Below are positions 1-5,287 of a stretch of 5,287 bases of DNA, in pieces. Position 1 is the stretch's first letter; each line of letters starts with the position of its first letter. The stretch lies in assembly GCA_021767885.1 (NCBI GenBank), contig JAASSM010000178.1, positions 1 through 5,287 on the forward strand, written 5' to 3'. This stretch comes from a bacterium. Its GTDB lineage: Bacteria; Krumholzibacteriota; Krumholzibacteria; LZORAL124-64-63. Under the pieces are notes generated by a model, which saw only the letters and a program-made list of their open reading frames with translations, was not told where the DNA came from and did no database searches. Both the position numbers and the translations under genes were made by a program.

Positions 1-879
1 GCCATGGACACCCTCGTCGGCCGCCATGGCCGGCGCGGACAGGCGGAGGTCCTGGCGGCGCTCCCCGTCCTGCAGGAGCAACTGGCCGCCGCGGGCGCCC
101 TCGACGCGCCCCCGCGGCGATTCCCGCGGGAAGACGATCCCGACTGCCTGCCCAGCCTCATCTGGTGGCAGGCCGCCCACGGCCTGCGCAGCGACGACCT
201 CGCCGTCCGCACCCTGGCCGCACCGCTGCTGGCCGACCTGCCCGGCGCCGCCTCACGCCAGGTGGTGCTCGAGGCCTGGCGTGCGGAGCAGCGCCCCGGG
301 CGCCGCGAGCGCGAGGTGCTGCTGGCCCTGCTCGCGGCCATGGGCCAGCTGTGGTCCACCGACCGGCCCGACACCCTGGATTTCCATCCCCGCTGCGCCG
401 AGTGCCAGTTCCTCGCCGGTGGAGGGCGTGGCCTGGTGCCCGGCCCGGCTCCGGCGAGCGAGGCTGGCATCGGCGGATCCGACCTGGCCGGCCCGCCCGA
501 TTCGCTCCTCGCTCAGCCGGCCGACAGCCTGCGCAGCCGGGCCGCCCGGGCGCTGCGCGAGGGCTTCGCCTGGCCGGACCTGACCATCCGGCTGGCCGCC
601 CGCGAGGCCGCCCTGGCCACGGGCCTGCTGCCGCCGGCGCTCACCCCCGCCGCCGCCAGCCTGCGCGAGACCATGCCGGCCCACCGGCGGCATCCGGACC
701 AGCCCCCGCTGACCCGCGACCCCGGCGCCCGGGAGATCCGCTGCGTCACCGACGCCGGCACGTTCACCATCCGCCTCGCCGACGCCGCCGCGCCCAACGC
801 CACGGCCGCCCTCGTCGCCCTGGCCCGGCGCGGCTTCCACGATGGCCTGACCTTCCATCGCGTGGCCCCGACTTCGTGA
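1..879 (+). CDS. HEAT-like repeat / cyclophilin-type peptidyl-prolyl isomerase, upstream portion (5' partial, ends at a frameshift)
   Basis: The frame is open from the first base, so the true start is probably outside the window; the ATG at base 4 has no visible ribosome binding site. Residues below are counted from that ATG. Residues 1-240 are Ala/Leu/Arg-rich and helical, with HEAT-like segments near 62-80 (DDLAVRTLAAPLLADLP) and 190-208 (DLTIRLAAREAALATG). HEAT repeats usually mediate protein-protein contacts. A cyclophilin domain begins near residue 244 (EIRCVTDAGTFTIRL) and reaches the FHR motif at 284-286, where R286 matches the catalytic arginine of cyclophilins, which catalyse cis-trans isomerisation of X-Pro bonds. 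The frame then hits TGA at 877-879 in mid-domain; the remainder lies in another frame from 870. Restoring one base gives a visible product of about 394 residues. The stretch at residues 126-170 is Gly/Pro-rich with a CAEC motif and does not look like HEAT helices. The cyclophilin assignment is firm, HEAT is likely, and the cellular location cannot be judged. Confidence 0.8.
   Translation, partial: AMDTLVGRHGRRGQAEVLAALPVLQEQLAAAGALDAPPRRFPREDDPDCLPSLIWWQAAHGLRSDDLAVRTLAAPLLADLPGAASRQVVLEAWRAEQRPGRREREVLLALLAAMGQLWSTDRPDTLDFHPRCAECQFLAGGGRGLVPGPAPASEAGIGGSDLAGPPDSLLAQPADSLRSRAARALREGFAWPDLTIRLAAREAALATGLLPPALTPAAASLRETMPAHRRHPDQPPLTRDPGAREIRCVTDAGTFTIRLADAAAPNATAALVALARRGFHDGLTFHRVAPTS
862..872 (+). 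other. One-base frameshift site in the cyclophilin gene (C run 866-869)
   Basis: The upstream frame reads FHRVAP and then falls out of frame (TS-stop). The downstream frame takes up exactly at DFVIQGG. The family consensus FHRV(I/V)PDFxxQGG is restored by adding one C to the four-C run, giving GTG GCC CCC GAC TTC. The homopolymer context favours a deletion, either real or introduced in sequencing or assembly. No classical slippery heptamer with a downstream pseudoknot was recognised, so programmed frameshifting is less likely. Confidence 0.85.
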
Positions 880-1184
880 TCCAGGGCGGCTGCCCCCGCG
901 GCGACGGCTGGGGCGGGCCAGGCTGGACCGTGCGCAGCGAGTGGTCCCGCACGCCATTCCGTCGGGGCACCGTGGGCCTCGCCCACTCCGGCAAGGATAC
1001 CGGCGGCAGCCAGTGGTTCGTCTGCCTGAGCGACCAGCCCCACCTCGACGGCCGCTACACCGTCCTCGGCGAGGTCACCGCGGGCATGGAGGTGGTCGAC
1101 CGCATCGTGCGCGGTGACACGTACCGCCTCGAGGTGCAGGACGGCGACGCTCCGGAATATCGGACGACACCGGTGTCCGATTGA
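870..1184 (+). CDS. Cyclophilin-type peptidyl-prolyl isomerase, C-terminal portion (continues the gene after the frameshift)
   Basis: From base 870, in the frame one base back from the upstream part, the sequence reads DFVIQGG and continues as a normal cyclophilin core. It includes GDGWGGPGW, a SEW segment, GTVGLAHSGKDTGGSQWF (the counterpart of the family's NSQFF), HLDGRYTVLGEV and GMEVVDRI, ending at TGA 1182-1184. Comparison with human cyclophilin A suggests that the Phe, Gln and second Phe of the active site are kept (DFV, QGG, QWF). The position of the CypA tryptophan is His (HLDG), which is common in bacterial members. The domain is therefore intact apart from the frame change, which argues for a very recent mutation or a base-calling error. 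Taken alone this frame has no good start: the GTG at 876 lies inside the conserved core and lacks a ribosome binding site. It should be read as the end of the gene that begins left of base 1. The next gene starts 63 bases downstream on the same strand. Confidence 0.8.
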   Translation, partial: DFVIQGGCPRGDGWGGPGWTVRSEWSRTPFRRGTVGLAHSGKDTGGSQWFVCLSDQPHLDGRYTVLGEVTAGMEVVDRIVRGDTYRLEVQDGDAPEYRTTPVSD

Positions 1185-1209
1185 CCCGGCGGGCCGCCGT
1201 GCGTACCGT
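1181..1209 (+). promoter_or_regulatory. Possible sigma-70-type promoter for the LVIVD-repeat protein
   Basis: TTGACC at 1181-1186 matches five of six bases of the -35 consensus. A 17-base spacer then leads to TACCGT at 1204-1209, which keeps the T, A and final T of a -10 box. Transcription would start near 1216, leaving a leader of about 30 bases before the ATG at 1248. The -35 element overlaps the stop codon of the upstream gene. The -10 is weak and the genome is GC-rich, so read-through from the upstream gene is an equally good explanation for expression. Confidence 0.35.
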
Positions 1210-1235
1210 GACGGAGGACGCGCTCGCCCCCAGCG

Positions 1236-1241
1236 AAGGGA
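1236..1241 (+). promoter_or_regulatory. Ribosome binding site of the LVIVD-repeat protein
   Basis: AAGGGA lies six bases before the ATG at 1248, a normal Shine-Dalgarno spacing. It supports this start, and the signal peptide beginning at that Met supports it independently. A stronger-looking GGAGG at 1213-1217 is about 30 bases away, too far to serve this start, and no in-frame start codon lies at a suitable distance from it. Confidence 0.55.
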
Positions 1242-1247
1242 TCCCGC

Positions 1248-3446
1248 ATGCCGACCGCCCCGCGCGCGCTGCGCACCATGCTCCTGGCCGCCACGCTGTC
1301 GACCGCCCTCGCGCTGGCCCCCGGAGCCGCCGCCCAGCCCGGCGCCGGGGCCACGATCATCGGCAGCGGCCTGAGCGGCCGCCCCTTCGTGCTCGAGGAC
1401 GACCTCGTCCTCGAGAACCTGGGCCTCTACGAGGCGGTCCGGGCCTATGACGATCCCGCGGCCCCCACCTGGTTCGACCTCTACGACCACTCCCAGGACG
1501 GCTACTGGGACCGGGTGCTGCACGACGACGGCCTGGTGGTGGCGCTGCGCGACGGCAGCCCCGCCGGCCTGGACGTGGTGGACGTGAGCGATCCCACCGA
1601 CCTGCGCCCCCTGGCCTCCCTGGGCGGTGCGAGCTACACCGGCGCCTGGCTCGACGGCCGGGCCCTGGTGGTGAGCCTGCCCGCGGCGCTGCTCAGCTAC
1701 GATCTCGCCGACCCCACCACGCCCGCGTTCCGCAGCGTGGCGGTGATCGCCGAGCACGCCGGCCGCCGCTGGCTCACCGGCGTGGGCGACGTGCTGCTGG
1801 CGGTGGCGGGACCGGCCACGCTGCAGGCCTTCGACGCCTCCGACCCCCTGCTGCTCACGGACCTGGGAGCGCGGCCGCTGGACGCCCAGCGCATCGACGC
1901 CCTCGCCGCCGGCGACGGTGTGCTCTACGCGCTGCTGGCCACCACCGCCGGCGGCCAGACGGCGGTGGATCTGGCCACCTACGCCGTCCAGGGCGATGGC
2001 AGCCTGGTCGCCACCGACCGCCGCAACCTGGTCACCGCGCGCGAGGCCGCAGGCACCCACCTGGTCCGGCGGGGCCAGCTGCTCCTGGCCGCGGCGGGCA
2101 GCGTCCACGCCCTGGACGTGACCGCACCCACGACCCCGGCCCCGGTCTGGCAGCTGCCCCACGCGCCGGACCACCTCGAGCTCAGCGCGCGCCGCATGTT
2201 CGTCGCCGCGGACGGTGTCCTGCACATCTACGACCGTCCCGCCAGCGGCCAGGCGCCGGCCGCGCCGGTGACCCGCGAGATGCTGCCCCGGCTGCAGACC
2301 ATCGCCGGCAGCGGCCCCGACCAGACCGCCCAGATGTACGACGACCGCAGCCTGCTGCGGCCCATCGACGCGCGCAACCCCGCCCACCCGGTGCTCGGCC
2401 CCGCCTTCGAGACCGGCGTCGACGGCGCCTTCGTCCAGCACGGGACCCTGGGCGTCATGCGCGCCAGCGCGGGCATCCTGCAGCTCATCGAGCTCTCCGA
2501 TCCCACCGCCCCGGTGCTGCTCGGTCGTCTGCAGGAGGAGGCCACGTACCTCAACGCGACCCTCGGCAAGAACGTGCTGGCCCTCGAGGCCGTGCGCGAG
2601 TCCATCGAGCTGCGTCTGTACGACCTCGCCGACCCCACCGACCTGACGCTGGCGGCGGCCATCGAGGACTACGGCACCCTGGACGTCGGCGCCGACCTGC
2701 TCGTGGTCCGGCGCCTGAACCGGATCCAGATCTACGACATCGCCGATCTCTCCCGTCCCAAGCGCGCCAGCGCGCCGGGCGTGGTGGGCAGCGTGCTCGA
2801 CGCCACCATCGCCCAGGGACACGTCTACGTGCTCGCCGAGGTGGCGCCGGGCTCGGTGGTCCTGCACGCCCTCGACGTGGCCGACCCGCGGGACCCCATC
2901 CTGCGCGCCACCACGCCGCTGAGCCATTACGCCGCCGACCTGACGCTCCACGGGGACCGGCTGTACGCCACGGGCTTCATCTGGGGACACATCGTGAGCC
3001 TGGCCGAACCCGCCGCGCCACGGCAGGCGGCGGTCTTCCCGGCCTGGGGGCAGTCCGGTCGGGGCCTGGCCTTCAACGGCGACGTGACCACCGTGGGCGG
3101 CTGGCTGCTCTCCCTGCGGGACGAGACGTTCGCCCCCACCGCGGTCGGCGACCAGGGGCCGCCACGCGCCCCGGCGGTGGTCCTGCAGGCCGCCCCCAAC
3201 CCCTTCAACCCGGCCACCACCATCCGCTTCGCCCTCGACCGCGTCCGCGAGGTCACGCTATCGGTGCACGACCTGCGCGGACGCCACGTGACCGACCTGC
3301 TCTCGGGCTCCCTGCCCGCAGGCGAACACCGGGCCACCTGGCGGGGCCGCGACGCCTCCGGGCGGCCGGTGGCCAGCGGCCCCTACCTGCTGCGCCTGCA
3401 CGGCCCGGGCCTGGAGGCCACGCGGATGGTCACCCTGGTCAAGTGA
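1248..3446 (+). CDS. Secreted LVIVD-repeat beta-propeller protein with C-terminal FlgD-like/T9SS-type sorting domain
   Basis: This complete 732-residue gene has an N-terminal signal peptide: arginines at 6 and 9, a hydrophobic core at 11-24, and an AAA|Q signal peptidase I site after A29. Residues 60-600 carry about 13 diverged LVIVD-like units, each built around a pattern such as LDVVDVSDPTDLRPLASL. Cores lie near residues 68, 112, 151, 195, 242 (degenerate), 289, 328, 373, 415, 458, 496, 542 and 585, a period of about 43. Such repeats fold as beta-propeller blades, so one or two propellers are expected. Residues 648-732 form an Ig-like tail starting with PNPFNPATTIRFAL, then VHDLRGRHV, LPAGEHRATW and GRPVASGPYLLRL, ending MVTLVK. 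This matches FlgD-Ig / type A T9SS sorting domains in secreted proteins of FCB-group bacteria. No cysteine and only three lysines were seen. A surface or released location is inferred; ligand and role are unknown, and no catalytic motif was recognised. It converges with the ABC operon, nine bases away. Confidence 0.9.
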   Translation: MPTAPRALRTMLLAATLSTALALAPGAAAQPGAGATIIGSGLSGRPFVLEDDLVLENLGLYEAVRAYDDPAAPTWFDLYDHSQDGYWDRVLHDDGLVVALRDGSPAGLDVVDVSDPTDLRPLASLGGASYTGAWLDGRALVVSLPAALLSYDLADPTTPAFRSVAVIAEHAGRRWLTGVGDVLLAVAGPATLQAFDASDPLLLTDLGARPLDAQRIDALAAGDGVLYALLATTAGGQTAVDLATYAVQGDGSLVATDRRNLVTAREAAGTHLVRRGQLLLAAAGSVHALDVTAPTTPAPVWQLPHAPDHLELSARRMFVAADGVLHIYDRPASGQAPAAPVTREMLPRLQTIAGSGPDQTAQMYDDRSLLRPIDARNPAHPVLGPAFETGVDGAFVQHGTLGVMRASAGILQLIELSDPTAPVLLGRLQEEATYLNATLGKNVLALEAVRESIELRLYDLADPTDLTLAAAIEDYGTLDVGADLLVVRRLNRIQIYDIADLSRPKRASAPGVVGSVLDATIAQGHVYVLAEVAPGSVVLHALDVADPRDPILRATTPLSHYAADLTLHGDRLYATGFIWGHIVSLAEPAAPRQAAVFPAWGQSGRGLAFNGDVTTVGGWLLSLRDETFAPTAVGDQGPPRAPAVVLQAAPNPFNPATTIRFALDRVREVTLSVHDLRGRHVTDLLSGSLPAGEHRATWRGRDASGRPVASGPYLLRLHGPGLEATRMVTLVK

Positions 3447-3447
3447 C

Positions 3448-3465
3448 GCGCGGCATCAACCGCGC
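3448..3465. terminator. Small GC hairpin at the convergent gene junction (weak terminator candidate)
   Basis: GCGCGG at 3448-3453 and CCGCGC at 3460-3465 form a perfect 6-bp stem with a six-base loop. It begins two bases after the stop of the plus-strand gene, and its loop holds the first two or three bases of the minus-strand permease stop. The position suits a bidirectional terminator. The stem is short and has no T run on either side, so intrinsic termination is doubtful and chance pairing in GC-rich DNA is possible. Confidence 0.3.
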
Positions 3466-4706
3466 AGGGCCCGGGCCAGCGTCCCCCAGGTGGGGGCCGC
3501 GCCGTAGAGCAGGATGCCGGCCCGGAAGAGCTTGCCGGCCGCCTTGTTGGCCAGCCAGATGGTGCCGATCAGCAACGCCCACGAGAGCAGCACCTGCCAC
3601 AGCGGCGGGTTGCTCACGCTGATGCGCATGAACATGATGATGGGCGAGAAGAACGGCACCAGGGAGAGGATCACCGCCAGCAACGTGTCCGGGGCGCGGA
3701 TCACCAGCATCATCAGCATGATGGGCACCACCATGCCCATGGTCAGGATGCCGGCGAACTGCTGCGCATCCTGCACCGAGTTGCACATGGCGCCGACGCC
3801 GGCATAGAGGCTGGCGTAGAGGAAGTACCCGAACAGGTAGAAGAGCAGGAAGTTCAGCCAGAACCAGGGGCCGAAGAGGCCCAGGTCCACCTCGGCGCCA
3901 CCCACGGCGATGCCCTGCCCGGAGGCCACCAGGCCGGCAGCCGTCCAGACCGCCACCTGGGTGAGCGCGGCCAGTCCGATCCCCAGGACCTTGCCCATCA
4001 TGAGCTGCTCGGGCCGCAGGCTGGCCAGCAGGACCTCCACCATGCGGCTGCCCTTCTCCTCGATCACCACGGTGAGGTTCTGCTGTCCGTAGACCAGGAC
4101 CATGAAGTAGATGATCATCACCATGAAGATGCCGCCGATGATCCCCACCTCGGAGTTCTGCTCGGACTCCGCCTCGGCCGTCAACTGCAGCGTGGACCAC
4201 TGGCTGCGGGCGAGGATGAAGTCGTGCTGGTCGGCGGGCACGCCGGCGCGATCGAAGCGCTCCTCGCGCAGGACGTGATTAAGCGCCGGTTGCAGGGTGC
4301 GCTCGCGCAGGACCGCGGTGCCCACGGCGGTGTTGTAGAACGTCACCTGCGGATCGTCGAAGAAGGCCGCGCCGATGAGCAGGCCGGCGTCGACCTCCTC
4401 GTCCAGGACCATCTGCTTGAGCTGCTCCACGCAGGCCTCCGGATCCCCGGAACACGCGACGGTCTCGAGGGTGACGAAGTCCGCCCCGCGGTCGGCGAGC
4501 TCGGCCGCCAGGCGCGGCAGCACGGTCCCCGACAGATCCAGCACGGCCACCGTCCGGTCCTGATCGCCACCGACCTCCGCCAGCAGCGTGGGCCCGAGGA
4601 TGAGCGCCATCATGAACACCGGACCGAGCAGCGTGCCGATCACGAAGGACTTGCTCCGCACCCGCTCCAGGTACTCCTTGCGCACCACGGTCAGCACCTT
4701 GCTCAT
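3456..4706 (-). CDS. ABC-2 type transporter permease, NatB-like
   Basis: This complete 416-residue inner-membrane subunit of an ABC exporter starts at ATG 4706-4704 behind a good ribosome binding site. The N-terminus MSKVLTVVRKEYLERVRSKSF is typical of the NatB/ABC2_membrane_3 family. A first membrane segment at about 21-44 precedes a large extracytoplasmic domain (about 46-187). Six further hydrophobic segments follow at about 188-208, 239-262, 280-303, 318-337, 341-361 and 369-387. The family hallmark EEKGSRMVEVLLASL at 216-230 runs on into RPEQLMMGK, and VPFFSPIIMFMRIS lies near 350-363. C85 and C92 in the outer domain could form a disulfide. The start overlaps the ATPase stop by four bases (ATGA), so the two are co-translated partners. 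NatAB exports sodium ions in Bacillus, but relatives move other substrates; the substrate here cannot be told from sequence. Confidence 0.92.
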   Translation of the reverse strand: MSKVLTVVRKEYLERVRSKSFVIGTLLGPVFMMALILGPTLLAEVGGDQDRTVAVLDLSGTVLPRLAAELADRGADFVTLETVACSGDPEACVEQLKQMVLDEEVDAGLLIGAAFFDDPQVTFYNTAVGTAVLRERTLQPALNHVLREERFDRAGVPADQHDFILARSQWSTLQLTAEAESEQNSEVGIIGGIFMVMIIYFMVLVYGQQNLTVVIEEKGSRMVEVLLASLRPEQLMMGKVLGIGLAALTQVAVWTAAGLVASGQGIAVGGAEVDLGLFGPWFWLNFLLFYLFGYFLYASLYAGVGAMCNSVQDAQQFAGILTMGMVVPIMLMMLVIRAPDTLLAVILSLVPFFSPIIMFMRISVSNPPLWQVLLSWALLIGTIWLANKAAGKLFRAGILLYGAAPTWGTLARALRG

Positions 4707-5287
4707 GTCCCGCTCCTCTCGCCGGCGGCCGGCCGGTCGGCCGCCGCCGCGGCCCGCTCGCCGCGCTGCCGGAGCACCGCGGTCAGGAAGATCTCGCCCA
4801 GGGTGGGCCGGTTCGCCGTGAAGAGCGACAGCTCCCCAGCCGCCGACAGCGGCTCGAGCAGGCGCTGGGGGTCATGGTCCGGCTGCAGTTCCAGGCGCCA
4901 GGTCCCCTCGTCCAGCCGCCGGTCCACCACGCCGGGGAGGTCCGCCGGCGGCGACTCCCCGTCGCGATACGCCACGCGCACCATGTGGAAGGGGAAGGCG
5001 GCACGCACCTGGTCCAGCGAACCGTCCAGGATCTTGCGGCCGCCCTCGATGAGGCAGACCGCATCGCAGAGACGCTCCGCCTCGGCCAGCATGTGGGTGG
5101 AGAAGAGGATGGTGGTGCCCTTCTGCTTCTCCTCGAGGATCAGCTCCCGCATGAGCTCGATGTTGAGCGGATCGAGACCGCTGAAGACCTCGTCGAGGAT
5201 CACCAGGTCGGGCTCGAAGATGAACGTGGCCGCCACCTGGATCTTCTGCTGCATGCCCTTGGAGAGGTTGTCCACCTTGCGCCGCGC
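4703..5287 (-). CDS. ABC transporter ATP-binding protein, NatA-like (5' partial)
   Basis: The reading frame runs from the right edge of the window (ARRKVDNLSKG...) to TGA at 4705-4703. The N-terminal part with Walker A and the Q-loop is missing, so the GTG at 5275-5273 is an internal valine and not a start. Visible ATPase motifs are the signature LSKGMQQK (5266-5243), Walker B LVILDE with the catalytic Glu at 5191-5189, the D-loop SGLD, and the H-loop STHML. A C-terminal domain of the NatA/DUF4162 kind follows, from VRAAFPFHMVRVAY to PTLGEIFLTAV. The protein ends in an Ala/Arg-rich tail (RGERAAAAADRPAAGERSGT). It supplies ATP hydrolysis on the cytoplasmic face for the coupled permease. Walker B reads DEV where most relatives have DEP; the essential DE is kept, so activity should not be lost. 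The family assignment is firm and the substrate unknown. Confidence 0.93.
   Translation of the reverse strand, partial: ARRKVDNLSKGMQQKIQVAATFIFEPDLVILDEVFSGLDPLNIELMRELILEEKQKGTTILFSTHMLAEAERLCDAVCLIEGGRKILDGSLDQVRAAFPFHMVRVAYRDGESPPADLPGVVDRRLDEGTWRLELQPDHDPQRLLEPLSAAGELSLFTANRPTLGEIFLTAVLRQRGERAAAAADRPAAGERSGT
4713..4717 (-). promoter_or_regulatory. Ribosome binding site of the permease gene
   Basis: Read on the minus strand, AGGAG lies six bases before the permease ATG, inside the last codons of the ATPase gene. Together with the ATGA overlap it fixes the permease start and indicates translational coupling. Confidence 0.8.
4723..4746 (-). repeat. Perfect 9-bp inverted repeat just upstream of the permease ribosome binding site
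   Basis: CGGCGGCCG (4723-4731) and CGGCCGCCG (4738-4746) are exact reverse complements separated by six bases. In the minus-strand transcript the stem ends five bases before the AGGAG that serves the permease. The repeat encodes part of the Ala-rich ATPase tail. It could affect translation of the second gene or RNA stability, but GC-rich Ala/Arg/Pro codons readily make such pairing by chance. Confidence 0.5.

Noticed and set aside
165..869. Plus-strand frame upstream of 870 in the same frame as the cyclophilin C-terminus
   Set aside because: The product is Arg/Pro/Ala-rich without domain features, whereas the other frame carries HEAT-like and cyclophilin sequence over the same bases. Only the part from 870 on is real.
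862..879. Programmed ribosomal frameshift in the cyclophilin gene
   Set aside because: No standard slippery heptamer was recognised at the four-C run and no obvious stimulatory structure was identified. A one-base deletion or base-calling error is simpler.
253..957. 234-codon minus-strand frame opposite the cyclophilin gene
   Set aside because: It is compositionally biased Gly/Arg/Ala sequence with no recognisable domain; the sense strand is explained by conserved motifs.
513..2990. 825-codon open frame on the minus strand
   Set aside because: It is antisense to the cyclophilin and LVIVD genes. Its product is a low-complexity Gly/Val/Gln/Arg/His mixture with no motif, as expected opposite GC-rich codons.
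3469..3478. 10-base palindrome GGCCCGGGCC near the permease 3' end
   Set aside because: It falls in codons for Arg-Ala-Leu-Arg near the C-terminus, has no loop or T run, and is expected by chance in such GC-rich DNA.
3439..4200. 253-codon minus-strand frame overlapping the permease
   Set aside because: It is His/Gly/Arg-rich low complexity in the wrong frame. The overlapping frame encodes a clear membrane protein with family motifs and a ribosome binding site.
5273..5275. GTG as a start codon for the ATPase
   Set aside because: The frame stays open to the window edge, and the codon sits directly before the ABC signature motif, so it is an internal valine of a gene cut by the window.

Overview
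The window comes from a very GC-rich bacterium. The strong G/C preference at third codon positions produces many long false reading frames. A secreted LVIVD-repeat protein with a C-terminal FlgD-like / type IX-secretion-like module, next to a HEAT-repeat cyclophilin, suggests a high-GC member of the FCB-related phyla (Krumholzibacteriota, Eisenbacteria or Latescibacteria type). That assignment is inferred from protein style; no marker gene is present.

Layout. (1) Bases 1-1184, plus strand: the 3' part of a gene for a helical, HEAT-like protein fused to a cyclophilin-type peptidyl-prolyl isomerase. The cyclophilin domain is split by a one-base frameshift in a C run at 866-869. The upstream part ends at 879 and the rest of the domain continues in another frame from 870 to 1184. 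(2) Bases 1185-1247: a 63-base gap with a possible promoter and a ribosome binding site. (3) Bases 1248-3446, plus strand: a complete 732-residue exported protein. It has a signal peptide, about 13 LVIVD-like beta-propeller repeats of roughly 43 residues, and a C-terminal FlgD-Ig/T9SS-like domain. (4) Bases 3447-3455: a nine-base convergent junction with a small GC hairpin. (5) Bases 3456-4706 and 4703-5287, minus strand: a translationally coupled ABC-2 exporter pair of NatB-like permease and NatA-like ATPase. The two genes overlap by four bases (ATGA), and the ATPase runs off the right edge, so its N-terminus and Walker A motif are missing.

The two plus-strand genes both fit envelope roles (protein folding, a surface or secreted propeller), but nothing shows that they act together. 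The ABC pair is a separate leftward operon. Gene density is close to complete; no RNA gene, mobile element, CRISPR array or long non-coding stretch was seen. The points most worth checking are the frameshift in the cyclophilin, the repeat architecture of the secreted protein, and a perfect 9-bp inverted repeat just upstream of the permease ribosome binding site. I found no convincing sign of a wholly new biological system.
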